From positions 1-64,000 of the forward strand of contig MKVX01000007.1 in NCBI GenBank assembly GCA_001899255.1: DNA of 64,000 nt. Direction: 5' to 3'. Within the stretch, counting starts at the first letter, position 1. Every line of letters starts with the position of its first letter. A program made the translations under genes and the position numbers. The notes beneath the pieces were generated by a model. That model was not told where the DNA came from, made no database searches, and worked only from the letters and a program-made list of their open reading frames with translations. This DNA comes from Rhizobiales bacterium 62-47. Its GTDB lineage: Bacteria; Pseudomonadota; Alphaproteobacteria; Rhizobiales; Xanthobacteraceae. This document shows positions 7,079 through 16,114 of the stretch, piece after piece.

Positions 7079-9508
7079 CTATGGTGCGCCGGCGATAAGC
7101 TCCGGCTTTTCAAGGCTTTGGCTGGCCATACGGGCTGCCGCGGCGTCAAACGACCTGCGACGTAAGCCCTCATCGGCATCGCGATAGAGCGTCGTGCGCT
7201 GGCGGGGGACGCGATTGGCCGAGACAATGATCTCTTCCATCTCCTGCGGCGTCATTTCCTGACCGTAGGAAGCGCCGGCCGAGCGCGAGATGCTTTCGTC
7301 CATCAAGGTGCCGCCGAGATCATTGACGCCAGCCGACAAGCAGCGGCGGATTCCCTCGGGACCAAGTTTGACCCAGGAGGCCTGAATGTTGGTGATGTGC
7401 GGATGCAGCACGAGGCGCGCCACGGCATGCATCAGAATCGCCTCGCGGAAAGTCGGTCCCGGCCGCGCACGTCCCTTGAGGTAGATCGGCGCCTCCATAT
7501 GCACGAACGGCAGCGGCACGAATTCGGTGAAGCCACCGGTCTCCGCCTGCAGATCGCGGATGCGCAGCAGATGCCGCGCCCAGTGCTCGTAACGCTCGAT
7601 ATGACCGAACATGATCGTCGCCGTCGAGCGGAAACCGACTTCATGCGCGGTGCGCATCACGTCGAGCCACTGCTGCGTGCGGATCTTGTCCGCGCATAGA
7701 ATGGCGCGAACTTCGTCGTCGAGGATTTCCGCAGCCGTACCGGGCAGCGTGCCCAAGCCGGCGGCCTTCAACTCCTGCAGAAACTCGCGCACCGGTTTTC
7801 CGAGCGTCTGCGCGCCCTGAAAGATTTCCAGCGGCGAGAATGCGTGCATGTGCATCTTCGGCACGGCATTCTTCACCGTCCGGCAAATCTCGAGATACTT
7901 GGCGCCGGTGTAGGACGGATGGATGCCGCCCTGCATGCAGACTTCCGATGCGCCGCGATCCCACGCTTCGACCACGCGGCCGGCGACCTCGGACATCTCG
8001 AGATCGTAGGGACGCCCGCGCAGGTTCTCGCTCATCTTGCCCTTGGAGAAGGCGCAGAACTGACATTTGAACGAACAGATGTTGGTGTAGTTGATGTTGC
8101 GCGTGACAACGTAGCTAAGGACGTCGCCATTGACCTCGCGGCGCAGATTGTCGGCCGTACGGCAGATCGCGGCGAAGTCATCGCTGCGCGCCCGGAACAA
8201 GGTAACGATCTCGCCTTCGTTGAGGCGCTCGCCGCGCTGCGCCTTGTCCAGAACCGGAGCAACGCTCTCCGATGGAGTCACCGACGGCGCCCGACCCATC
8301 CACTCCAGTTCGCGCGCCGGAAGCTGGCCGACGTGACCGGGGCTCCAATCGTCGACGCGCGGTGCGCCCTCGCCATCAATGTGGTTGAGCACCGCGGTAC
8401 GCAGCGAGGCATCGACCCAACGCGACGACTCGCGCGCATAGGCCGGATAGATCGCCAGCCGCTCGACAAGTTCCTTGCCTGCCGCCTTGGTCGCGGCCTC
8501 GAGCAGCCGCAGATGCGGCCACGGAGCTTCCGGATTGACGTGATCCGGCGTCACCGGCGACACCCCACCCCAGTCGTTGATGCCCGCGGCAACGAGCCGG
8601 CCCAACGCACCGGGATTCAGATTCGGCGGCGCCTGAATATTCATCTGCGGCTCGAACAGCAGGCGAGCAACCGCAATGGTCCAGAGATGATCGTCGATAT
8701 CCGGCGGCGGCACGTTTTCCATCCGCGTGCCGGGCTTCGGCCGGAAGTTCTGGATGATGACTTCCTGCAGATGACCGTAACTGTCGTTGAGATCGCGCAG
8801 CGCCAGCAACGAGTCGATGCGCTCCTCGCGCGTCTCGCCGATGCCGATCAGAATCCCCGAAGTGAAGGGTACGGCGCGTTCGCCGGCCCAGCGCATGGTG
8901 GCGATCCGCGCGGCCGGAATCTTGTCCGGCGAGCCATGATGCGCAGCCCCCTTCAGCGTCAACCGATCGGACACGCTTTCCAGCATGATGCCTTGCGACA
9001 CCGAAACCTTACGCAATTCATCGATATCCGCCTCGGTCATCAAGCCGGGATTGATATGCGGCAGCAGTCCGGTTTCGCGAAACACCACCTTGGCGGCTTC
9101 GGCAAGATAGGACAGCGTGGTGGCGTGGCCGAGCTTCTCCAACGCTTCGCGAGCGACGCGGTAGCGCAATTCCGGCTTGTCACCTAGCGTGAACAACGCT
9201 TCCTTGCAGCCCGCCTTCTTGCCCGCGGCGGCGATTTCCACCATCTGCTCGATCGACAGGAACGGCTGTGCGTTATTGCGCGGCGCCTGCGCGAACGTGC
9301 AATAGTGGCACACGTCGCGACAAAGCTGGGTGAGCGGAATGAAAACCTTGCGCGAATAGGACACGCGCCGGCCGTGGGCGAAATCGCGACGCGCGGCCGC
9401 GGCCTGGAGCAGCGGACCGAGATCATCCAGATCCTTCAGCGCAACAGCTTCGGCGCGCGAGAGTCTGCAGTCAGGCGAGATATCCGATAAGAACGACGTC
9501 GATTTCAT
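7079..9508 (-). CDS. fbiC: FO synthase, fused CofG-CofH radical SAM enzyme
   Basis: This 809-residue bifunctional enzyme makes the F420 chromophore FO from tyrosine and 5-amino-6-ribitylaminouracil. Two radical SAM [4Fe-4S] motifs are seen: C63-x3-C67-x2-C70 (CRDVCHYC, CofG-like half) and C478-x3-C482-x2-C485 (CSFKCQFC, CofH half), matching the actinobacterial FbiC order. Start MKST was chosen because its ATG lies one base after the cofC stop. It belongs to the operon pxpA-like, npdG, cofE, cofD, cofC, fbiC, PLP enzyme. A second full-length FbiC is encoded at 27073-29535. Confidence 0.96.
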   Translation of the reverse strand: MKSTSFLSDISPDCRLSRAEAVALKDLDDLGPLLQAAAARRDFAHGRRVSYSRKVFIPLTQLCRDVCHYCTFAQAPRNNAQPFLSIEQMVEIAAAGKKAGCKEALFTLGDKPELRYRVAREALEKLGHATTLSYLAEAAKVVFRETGLLPHINPGLMTEADIDELRKVSVSQGIMLESVSDRLTLKGAAHHGSPDKIPAARIATMRWAGERAVPFTSGILIGIGETREERIDSLLALRDLNDSYGHLQEVIIQNFRPKPGTRMENVPPPDIDDHLWTIAVARLLFEPQMNIQAPPNLNPGALGRLVAAGINDWGGVSPVTPDHVNPEAPWPHLRLLEAATKAAGKELVERLAIYPAYARESSRWVDASLRTAVLNHIDGEGAPRVDDWSPGHVGQLPARELEWMGRAPSVTPSESVAPVLDKAQRGERLNEGEIVTLFRARSDDFAAICRTADNLRREVNGDVLSYVVTRNINYTNICSFKCQFCAFSKGKMSENLRGRPYDLEMSEVAGRVVEAWDRGASEVCMQGGIHPSYTGAKYLEICRTVKNAVPKMHMHAFSPLEIFQGAQTLGKPVREFLQELKAAGLGTLPGTAAEILDDEVRAILCADKIRTQQWLDVMRTAHEVGFRSTATIMFGHIERYEHWARHLLRIRDLQAETGGFTEFVPLPFVHMEAPIYLKGRARPGPTFREAILMHAVARLVLHPHITNIQASWVKLGPEGIRRCLSAGVNDLGGTLMDESISRSAGASYGQEMTPQEMEEIIVSANRVPRQRTTLYRDADEGLRRRSFDAAAARMASQSLEKPELIAGAP

Positions 9509-9509
9509 G

Positions 9510-10226
9510 TCAGATGTACCTCGCAGCAACAGGCAGCGCATCGAGGCCAATCCGCGTGATCAGCTCGATTTCTTCGAAGAATGCCGATGTCGACGAGCGG
9601 CGCTTGACCCTGCGCGACGCAATGATGTCGTCGACGTTGTCGATATCGCGCCCGAGACCTTCCGACTGCACGATGCCGACCTGCAATCCCTTGGCGCGCG
9701 CCGACATGCGGTGTCGAGCAAAGCTGTCCTCGCCAAAACACGGTGCAACCAGATCCGCGGCGCGCATCGCCAGCGCGTTGGTGCCGCCATCAGAGATCGC
9801 CGACGCCAGCACCACGGGATAGCGCTTCAGCGCATCGATAATCTCGGCGTAGTCGTCGGCCGTGGCGAAGGGAATGTCCGCCGGCACCACCAGCGCGCCC
9901 GCGCCGATTTTCACAAGTTCGTCCAGACCGCACTGCACGGCGCCATTGAGGTTGGTTGCGTTATCCTCGGGGATAACCTGTGCATCGAACAGCGCCGCCA
10001 TCTTGGCGGCCTGCGCATCGGAGGTGACGACAACGATACCGGACAGTCCGCGCGCCGCACGCAACGCACCGAGCACATCGGCCAGCATAGTGCGCACCAG
10101 CTTGGAACGCTCCTGCTCGGACAGCATCGGCGACAGCCGCTGCTTGGCGAGGCTGAATTTCTTCACCGGGACAACGGCCCAGATATGACCTGCACCGGCA
10201 ATGTTAAATCGATCCATGGCGGCCAT
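9510..10226 (-). CDS. cofC: CofC/FbiD-type guanylyltransferase for F420 synthesis
   Basis: A nucleotidyltransferase of 238 residues. The N-terminal VPVKKFSLAKQRLSPML motif and the DGGTNAL and FGEDSFARH motifs are diagnostic of the CofC/FbiD family, which activates 2-phospholactate, phosphoenolpyruvate or a related acid with GTP for transfer to FO. Two in-frame ATGs (10226 and 10217) have possible ribosome sites; I took the first. It ends one base before fbiC and starts 3 bases after cofD. Which phospho-acid is used is not evident. A paralogue lies at 29532-30263. Confidence 0.93.
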   Translation of the reverse strand: MAAMDRFNIAGAGHIWAVVPVKKFSLAKQRLSPMLSEQERSKLVRTMLADVLGALRAARGLSGIVVVTSDAQAAKMAALFDAQVIPEDNATNLNGAVQCGLDELVKIGAGALVVPADIPFATADDYAEIIDALKRYPVVLASAISDGGTNALAMRAADLVAPCFGEDSFARHRMSARAKGLQVGIVQSEGLGRDIDNVDDIIASRRVKRRSSTSAFFEEIELITRIGLDALPVAARYI

Positions 10227-10229
10227 CCT

Positions 10230-11198
10230 TCATTCCTTCGTAGCCAGCGCAGACGCGAACTCCAAGCATGCGGCGGCGAGGCGATCACGATCGTCGACGC
10301 TTTTCATGAGGGTCTGCGTGACGTGAGTCGGAAGATCGATTTTGCCCGCATCCTTGCGGTCGGCCTCATCGAGCACGAGGCCGCTCAAGAACGGATAATG
10401 CCGCGCGATCGAGATTGAGTCTGCCGGCACACCGAGCTCCGCCATGATCTTTGCCGTCGGCCCCTTCACGGCTTGCCCGGCAATCAGCGGCGACACCGCA
10501 ATGATCGGAGCAGCGATTTTATCCAAGGCATCCCGTATGCCCGGAACCGCCAGAATGGGATCGATACTGAGATAAGGATTGGACGGGCAAACGATCACTG
10601 CCGCCAGATCCGGATCGCGCAAACTTTGCAGTACTGCGGGTGTCGCGACCGCACTTGCGGCATTCCGGAACGTCAGATGTTTCAGAACCGGCTTGCATTG
10701 CAGCCGGACGAAATATTCCTGGAACGGCAGTTGCCCGTCATCGGTATCCACGACGGTTTCGACGCGATGGTCGGACATCGGCAGGATCGTTGCGGAAATA
10801 CCCAACTTGCGCGCCATCGACGACGTGAAGTCTGTCAGCGATGCGCCGCCGCGCATCGCGCGCGTCCGCTCGATATGCATCGCCAGATCGCGGTCGCCCA
10901 GCCGAAACCAGGCCGCGCCGCCAAGCTGCTCCAGCGATGCCATGAAATTCCACGTCTCGTCGGCTCGCCCCCAACCGCGCTCAAGGTCACTCAAGCCGGA
11001 TAGCGTATACATCACGGTGTCGATGTCCGGCGAAATGTGCAGACCGAGGTGCTCGAAGTCGTCGCCGGTATTGACGACAACAGTCAGACGATCACCGATC
11101 AGCCGATTAAGCCCCAAGGCAAGCTTGGCGCCGCCGACGCCACCGCAAAGCGCGACGACTGATGACGTTGGCCCGAGATTGTTCGCTGCCGTACTCAT
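10230..11198 (-). CDS. cofD: 2-phospho-lactate (or PEP) transferase CofD/FbiA
   Basis: This 322-residue enzyme joins the activated phospho-acid from CofC to FO, giving F420-0 or its dehydro form. GGVGGAK near residue 19, TGDDFEHLGLHI, CPSNPYLSIDPIL and SPLIAGQAVKGP are the family's nucleotide- and FO-binding motifs. It overlaps cofE by 4 bases. It is the only cofD in the window, so the FO made by both FbiC copies would depend on it, unless another copy lies elsewhere. Confidence 0.96.
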   Translation of the reverse strand: MSTAANNLGPTSSVVALCGGVGGAKLALGLNRLIGDRLTVVVNTGDDFEHLGLHISPDIDTVMYTLSGLSDLERGWGRADETWNFMASLEQLGGAAWFRLGDRDLAMHIERTRAMRGGASLTDFTSSMARKLGISATILPMSDHRVETVVDTDDGQLPFQEYFVRLQCKPVLKHLTFRNAASAVATPAVLQSLRDPDLAAVIVCPSNPYLSIDPILAVPGIRDALDKIAAPIIAVSPLIAGQAVKGPTAKIMAELGVPADSISIARHYPFLSGLVLDEADRKDAGKIDLPTHVTQTLMKSVDDRDRLAAACLEFASALATKE

Positions 11199-11962
11199 CG
11201 GAACATGTCCCGCTCGCGCGGCCGCACGAGATCGGCCGCTGGACGGATCGGCGCCTCGAACGATGCACCGCGCACCACGACGACGGGCAAACCTTCGGCG
11301 GCCTGCCCCATCAGCAATGATGCCCCGGAGGCAATTTCATCGGCGACAGAGATTTCGGTCACGCGCATCGCGCGGCCGAACATATCCGGCGCGCCAATCA
11401 TGTCGATCAGCGACGGCACGCCTGCGGCACCGAGCGCAACGCCAACCACGCCGTTGCGCCACGGCCTGCCGAAGCTATCATTGATGATAACGCCGACATT
11501 GACGCCAAACGCCGCATCCAGTTTGGATTTCAGATCCGCCGCCGAGCCGTCCGGATTGACGGGAAGCAGCAAGACGCGGGCGCGGCCTTCAGGATGCTCG
11601 ATATTGGATTCATCGATCCCCGCATTCGCCATCACGAAACCGAGGCGGTGCGCAGTGATGACGATACCAGGCCGGTGCCGGATGATTTCATCCGACTCCG
11701 ACAGGATCACTTCGAGATAGCGCGGCTCCTTGCCGACAATCGGAGCGAGCTGCAGCGCACGCTCCGAAGGGACGACGTTGTCGAGATCGACATAGCGGTT
11801 CTCCGCCTTCGATACGACCTTCTGGGCGACAACGACGATATCGCCCGCAACCAGCGGCAACTCGCACCGGGTCAAGGCGTCGACAATCTTGCCGGCCAGA
11901 TCGTCACCGGGCTCAATGAGCGGCAGATCCGGCACGGCAAAATATGTGACGCTTTTGACCAT
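11195..11962 (-). CDS. cofE: F420-0:L-glutamate ligase CofE
   Basis: This GTP-dependent ligase of 255 residues adds the first glutamates to F420-0. VAQKVVSKAENR near residue 46, HRLGFVMANAGIDESN, INDSFGRPWRNG and GAAGVPSLIDM are conserved CofE motifs. It is the short, single-domain form; the C-terminal nitroreductase-like domain of mycobacterial FbiB is absent, so the product may carry a short glutamate tail. It overlaps cofD by 4 bases and follows the F420 oxidoreductase by 8. It is the only cofE in the window. Confidence 0.95.
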   Translation of the reverse strand: MVKSVTYFAVPDLPLIEPGDDLAGKIVDALTRCELPLVAGDIVVVAQKVVSKAENRYVDLDNVVPSERALQLAPIVGKEPRYLEVILSESDEIIRHRPGIVITAHRLGFVMANAGIDESNIEHPEGRARVLLLPVNPDGSAADLKSKLDAAFGVNVGVIINDSFGRPWRNGVVGVALGAAGVPSLIDMIGAPDMFGRAMRVTEISVADEIASGASLLMGQAAEGLPVVVVRGASFEAPIRPAADLVRPRERDMFR

Positions 11963-11970
11963 TGGACAGC

Positions 11971-12630
11971 TTACTTTTGTGAGTCCGCCGTCAGGCCCGT
12001 GATGCGGATACCGGCACCGGGAACCTTGTAGCGGCGATTGATACCGATCAACACCGAGGTGAGCGCTTCAGCCGCCGCCGAGTTCGCAAGCACGCCGCCA
12101 TCAATACCACAGTTTCCGACTTCATTGGCCATGGCGACAACCAGATCACGCGACTCCTTGTCGTTACCGAAGACCAGAATGTCGCAGTCCGCACGCCCAC
12201 CCGAGTGGAGCTTGGTGGCGCCAACATTGTGGAAGGCCGATACGACGCGGACGCCATCGCCGAGAAGATTTTGCGCGATCTGCGCAGCCGACCCTTCAGC
12301 CGGCAGCTGCACCGTCGAAACCTTCGGCGGGACCAGCGGCACCGCGGCATCGACGACGATCTTGCCCTGCACGGCATCTTTCACTTCGAGCAAGGTCGCT
12401 TCATGATTGGAGAACGGCACCGCGACCACAACGATATCGGCCGCCTTCGCCGCACCGACATTGTCGTCGCCGCGCGCGCCAGCGCCAAGCTCCTTGGCGA
12501 AGGCCTGAGCCTTCTCCGCGGAACGCGAACCGATGGTCACGTCATAGCCGGCCGCCAGCCAGCGCTTGGCCAGCCCGGACCCGAGATCGCCGGTTCCACC
12601 GAGGATTGCAACGCTTGGCTTGCCGCTCAT
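11971..12630 (-). CDS. npdG: NADPH:F420 oxidoreductase, copy 1
   Basis: Rossmann-fold enzyme of 219 residues that moves hydride between NADPH and F420, here presumably supplying F420H2. GGTGDLGSGLAKRW is the dinucleotide motif and GSRSAEKA would bind the NADPH 2'-phosphate; AVPLVPPKV, AFHNVGA and ANSAAAEALT are conserved in the Fno/NpdG family. Start MSGKP follows an AGAAAGG ribosome site; the TTG at 12651 is less likely. It sits between the PxpA-like gene and cofE. A paralogue at 45219-45881 serves locus 2. Confidence 0.92.
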   Translation of the reverse strand: MSGKPSVAILGGTGDLGSGLAKRWLAAGYDVTIGSRSAEKAQAFAKELGAGARGDDNVGAAKAADIVVVAVPFSNHEATLLEVKDAVQGKIVVDAAVPLVPPKVSTVQLPAEGSAAQIAQNLLGDGVRVVSAFHNVGATKLHSGGRADCDILVFGNDKESRDLVVAMANEVGNCGIDGGVLANSAAAEALTSVLIGINRRYKVPGAGIRITGLTADSQK

Positions 12631-12656
12631 CTGTCTTACCCTTTCTGTCAAATTCG

Positions 12657-13433
12657 CTAATCGAGTTGAATGTCGGTTAAGGGCACCAGTTGCACGCCAG
12701 CGGCTTCGAGCGCCTCGCGGACCGATCGCGCCAGCGCGACTGCCGTCGGCTCATCGCCGTGAACACACAACGAGTGCAGCTTGCAGGGAATGGTTTTGCC
12801 ATTTCGCGAGATGATGGTGTTGTCTACCACCATACGCACGACGCGGCGGGCCGCTTCGGCGGGATCCTTGATGACCGACCCCGGAATCTTGCGCGACGTC
12901 AGATTGCCGTCGTCCTCATATTGACGATCGCAGAAACCTTCCAGCGCCACGCGCAGGCCGAGTTCGCGACCGGCCTTTTCCATTTCGGAACCGGCCAGCG
13001 CCAGATAGATAATGTCGCGATCGACGCTCTTGATGGCGCGACCGATTGCCAGCGCATAGTCGCGGTTCTCGGCCGCCATATTGTTCAGCGCGCCATGCGG
13101 CTTGAGGTGCGTCACCTTGACATTGGAGTATGCCGCCATCGCCTGCAATGCGCCGATCTGGTAGGCCACCATGTATTCGAGATCGTCGGGACGCATATCG
13201 ATGCGACGGCGGCCGAAGCCCCAAAGGTCGTTGAATCCGGGATGCGCGCCGACCGTGACACCTTCGCGCTTGGCCGCGCTTACCACCCGCCGCATCGTGA
13301 GCGGATCTCCGGCATGAAAACCGCAGGCGATGTTGGCCGATCCGATGATCTTCAGGATTCCGGCATCGTCGCCGATATCGTAGGCACCGAAACCTTCCGC
13401 CATATCGGCGTTTAAATTGACCTTGATCGTCAT
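12657..13433 (-). CDS. pxpA: LamB/YcsF family protein, PxpA-like lactamase subunit
   Basis: The 258-residue protein opens with NLNADMAEGFGAYDIGDD and has ANIACGFHAGDP, GAHPGFND and HGALNN, the metal-site motifs of LamB/YcsF, the A subunit of bacterial 5-oxoprolinase. 5-Oxoprolinase needs PxpB and PxpC, and neither is in the window. As first gene of the F420 operon, this may instead open a cyclic amide made in the pathway; that is inference. Start MTIKV follows a GGAG site. A palindrome of the locus-1 type lies 60 bases upstream. The symbol marks the family, not proven 5-oxoproline activity. Confidence 0.85.
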   Translation of the reverse strand: MTIKVNLNADMAEGFGAYDIGDDAGILKIIGSANIACGFHAGDPLTMRRVVSAAKREGVTVGAHPGFNDLWGFGRRRIDMRPDDLEYMVAYQIGALQAMAAYSNVKVTHLKPHGALNNMAAENRDYALAIGRAIKSVDRDIIYLALAGSEMEKAGRELGLRVALEGFCDRQYEDDGNLTSRKIPGSVIKDPAEAARRVVRMVVDNTIISRNGKTIPCKLHSLCVHGDEPTAVALARSVREALEAAGVQLVPLTDIQLD

Positions 13434-13485
13434 CGTGCATCTCCGAGGGTTAGCGTGTTCAAGGGACGCCACCACTCATAGCACG

Positions 13486-13508
13486 ATAGTAAGATACTAT
13501 TATTAGAA
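13486..13508. promoter_or_regulatory. Predicted operator upstream of the F420 operon
   Basis: GATACTATTATTAGAA at 13493-13508 matches the locus-1 motif with one damaged half-site. It overlaps a second perfect inverted repeat, ATAGTA-AGA-TACTAT (13486-13500). The pair lies about 55-75 bases before the PxpA-like start, where a promoter is expected. Bases 13509-13683 contain no supported gene. Confidence 0.55.
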
Positions 13509-13683
13509 AGACAATACCTTTCTTAGCCGAAATGCCTGCTTTGCATGGGCCATATGCGTTGCAATTTCATTGGGATGACGCGCCAAGGGAGCCCCAGACT
13601 TGCACGGCAACGCGACAGAGCCTGTGAAGAACTCGCTCCGGACGCGCGAGCGGACAGCTCGCGATGCAAGTCGCCCGCCTGGT

Positions 13684-14505
13684 CTACCTGACTTTCTGCT
13701 TCGCCGGTGCAGGTGCTCGGATTTTCTGAGCCGACAGCGTCGGGCCGGTCGGTGTCTTCGCGGCATTGGACGCATCCAGCAAATTCACCTGCAACTTAAT
13801 GCTGTCGCTTCGGTAGATGATGTCGCCGACATAGATCGCGACGCCGCTATCGTCGACCACCACGCAATGCGCGTTCACAGTGGGCGAACCGATAGGGACG
13901 TTCAGGACATCCGCCAGTACAGGATCAGCGCTGCCGATGGTCAGCGTCTGATGGGCCGCACGAAGGGTCAATTCGCTGAGCTCGTCGATCGCCACCAGCG
14001 CCGCAGTGGATTTGAATCGCGCCGGTGCCAGATCGTAGACGTGCCGTGCGAGCAAAACGTTGACCGACGAATAAGGATCCTGATTGCGATATTGGACGCT
14101 CTGAAGCCGCACATAACTCGACGCCAGCTGCCCATCCGTCTCTTCGAGTTGCGGCGGCGGCACCTTGCTTTCGACCGCGAGCTTTCGCGGAACGTTGTCT
14201 TTCAGCGCATCGATCAGGCTGGTCCAGTTCGTCGCGAGCTTGACCCAGTGCCGATCCTGCGTCGTCGCCGAAACAAAGGTTCCGCGCCCTTGACGCGCCT
14301 GCAGCAAACCTTCTTCGCGCAACACCTCGACAGCCTGCCGCACCGTGACGCGCGCAACCTGAAATTCCCGCTCGAGTTCTTCGAGCGTCGATATCTTTTC
14401 GCCTACAGCCCACTGCCCGGACAGTATCCGCTCGCGCAACACCGACGCGACCTGGATATAGAGCGAGACCCGGCTTCGATCGTAAGCATTTGAGAGCTTG
14501 GACAA
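13684..14505 (-). CDS. GntR family regulator, HutC subfamily, copy 1
   Basis: N-terminal winged helix (RERILSGQWAVGEKISTLEELEREF, then VARVTVRQAVEVLREEGLL) and a C-terminal UTRA ligand domain, about 273 residues. It is a paralogue of the regulator at 16115-16897, sharing YDRSRV-LYIQVASV and RQGRGTFVS. The start is uncertain: I used the TTG at 14505 giving SKLSNAYDRSR, by analogy with the paralogue's MNKLSLNYDRSR; an ATG at 14559 is the alternative. It is divergent from the diaminopropionate ammonia-lyase, with a locus-1 palindrome between them, which suggests autoregulation. Confidence 0.85.
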   Translation of the reverse strand: MSKLSNAYDRSRVSLYIQVASVLRERILSGQWAVGEKISTLEELEREFQVARVTVRQAVEVLREEGLLQARQGRGTFVSATTQDRHWVKLATNWTSLIDALKDNVPRKLAVESKVPPPQLEETDGQLASSYVRLQSVQYRNQDPYSSVNVLLARHVYDLAPARFKSTAALVAIDELSELTLRAAHQTLTIGSADPVLADVLNVPIGSPTVNAHCVVVDDSGVAIYVGDIIYRSDSIKLQVNLLDASNAAKTPTGPTLSAQKIRAPAPAKQKVR

Positions 14506-14715
14506 ACTGATTTTTACCGATTCTATTTTGAGTTGTTGCCGATCATAACAAGCTCGCATGTCGGCGCAATGCTGAGCCACCCTCCGCGCACCGAATAGCT
14601 GCCGACAAATCTCCCGCTCGATAGGGCTCATGAGCCCAGCCGACAGACCACGCCAGCCTGACCGCGGCAGTGTCGCGGCAAAATCGCCAACGGTCAATCT
14701 ATCTATTGATCTGTC

Positions 14716-14731
14716 TTACTAATAATAGTAT
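14716..14731. promoter_or_regulatory. Predicted operator in the gntR / ammonia-lyase divergent region
   Basis: TTACTAATAATAGTAT has perfect TACTA and TAGTA half-sites separated by four bases (14717-14730). It lies 82 bases before the ammonia-lyase start and about 210 before the regulator start. Confidence 0.65.
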
Positions 14732-14812
14732 GTTTGGCATTATTCCTGTCGGCGGAAAAGCGGTGCCGACAGTTCGCCCCCCAATCACAAATGCCAAAAT
14801 GTGGGTCACTCA

Positions 14813-16006
14813 ATGCTCGTGCTGAATTCGCATCCTGATCACCACAAATCGCTCGATCCCGTTGACGCAGAAACTCTTTCGACCGATGCCGCTCGCGAGG
14901 TGGAGCGGTTTCTCAGCTACCGCGAAAACCATAGCCCTACCCCCATGCGCGCCCTCCCCGGTCTCGCCAAGAAGCTCGGCCTCGCTGCGCTGCACATGAA
15001 GGACGAAGGCTTCCGTCTCGGCCTTGGCAGCTTCAAGGCACTCGGCGGCTCTTATGCGGTCATCAAGCTGCTGCTCGAGGAAGCCGAGCGTCAGTTGGGG
15101 CGCAAGGTCGATATCGCCGAAATCCATTCGGATGAAGTCCGCCGGATTGCGCAGGGCATGACCGTCGGCTGCGCGACCGATGGCAATCACGGGCGCTCGG
15201 TCGCCGCCGGCGCACAGATGGTCGGCGCCAATGCCGTCATCTTCGTCCACTCCGGCGTCACCGACGAGCGCGTCGCGGCTATCGCCCGCTTCGGCGCGCG
15301 AATGGTCCGGATCCAGGGGACTTACGACGACTCGGTCGCGGAAGCCGAACGGATTTGCAAGGAGAACGGCTGGATGGTCGTCTCCGATACGTCATGGCCG
15401 GGTTACGAGCGTATCCCGGGCTTTGTGATGCAGGGCTACACCGCGATGTTGAACGAAGCGCTGCGCGAGTTGCCGCAACCGCCGACGCACGTGTTCATCC
15501 AGGCAGGCGTCGGTGGGCTGGCCGCAGCCGTCGCCGGTTATTTCGATATCGTGTTCGGCAAGGATCGCCCGAAGTTCATCGTGGTCGAACCCGATCGCGC
15601 GGCGTGCATCTATGAAAGTGCGCTCGCAGGCCGTCCGATCAAGATCGCCCATGGACAATCGACCATCATGGCGATGCTGGAATGCTACGAACCCTCGCTC
15701 GTCGCCTGGCGCATTCTCAGCCGCAAGGCGGATGCCTTCATGACCGTGACGGAAAGCGATGCTGCCAATGCCATGCGCCAACTCGCCCGGCCGGAGCAAA
15801 ACGATTCGCCGATCGTTGCCGGCGAAAGCGGCGGCGCGGGACTTGCCGGCCTCTGCAGCGCGCTCGCCAGCGAGAAGGACCGCAAGGCGCTCGGCCTCGA
15901 TGCGTCGTCGCGCGTCTTCCTGATCAACACCGAAGGCGCCACCGACAAGGCGCGCTACCACGACATCGTCGGCGTGGATTCGGCAAAGGTTCTCGCGACC
16001 GCCTGA
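14813..16006 (+). CDS. dpaL: 2,3-diaminopropionate ammonia-lyase
   Basis: A fold-type II PLP enzyme of 397 residues that converts 2,3-diaminopropionate to pyruvate and two ammonia via 2-aminoacrylate. The motif GLGSFKALGGSYAV carries the PLP lysine near residue 75; ATDGNHGRSVA, SDTSWPGYERIP and GVGGLAAAV are all strongly typical of this subfamily (YgeX-like) rather than threonine dehydratase. ATG 14813 was preferred to the in-frame GTG at 14801; neither has a strong ribosome site. It is the only plus-strand catabolic gene of locus 1, flanked by two related GntR regulators. It points to a pathway intermediate with adjacent amino groups. Confidence 0.9.
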   Translation: MLVLNSHPDHHKSLDPVDAETLSTDAAREVERFLSYRENHSPTPMRALPGLAKKLGLAALHMKDEGFRLGLGSFKALGGSYAVIKLLLEEAERQLGRKVDIAEIHSDEVRRIAQGMTVGCATDGNHGRSVAAGAQMVGANAVIFVHSGVTDERVAAIARFGARMVRIQGTYDDSVAEAERICKENGWMVVSDTSWPGYERIPGFVMQGYTAMLNEALRELPQPPTHVFIQAGVGGLAAAVAGYFDIVFGKDRPKFIVVEPDRAACIYESALAGRPIKIAHGQSTIMAMLECYEPSLVAWRILSRKADAFMTVTESDAANAMRQLARPEQNDSPIVAGESGGAGLAGLCSALASEKDRKALGLDASSRVFLINTEGATDKARYHDIVGVDSAKVLATA

Positions 16007-16025
16007 TCTCAAACCTGACACAGCA

Positions 16026-16061
16026 AAAACGGCTGGCGTGCTCCCGCACGTCAGCCGTTTT
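16026..16061. terminator. Bidirectional terminator between dpaL and the second gntR
   Basis: AAAACGGCTGGCGTGC (16026-16041) pairs with GCACGTCAGCCGTTTT (16046-16061) over 16 positions with one mismatch or wobble. An A tract on one side and a T tract on the other make it usable in both directions for the convergent genes. Confidence 0.88.
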
Positions 16062-16114
16062 GTTTGCAGTCACATGGCCTGGCGTCGACCCATGACGCCG
16101 CGCGCAGCCCTCGA

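Noticed and set aside
12657-13433. Complete 5-oxoprolinase system
   Set aside because: Only the A subunit family member is present; PxpB and PxpC homologues are not found in the window.
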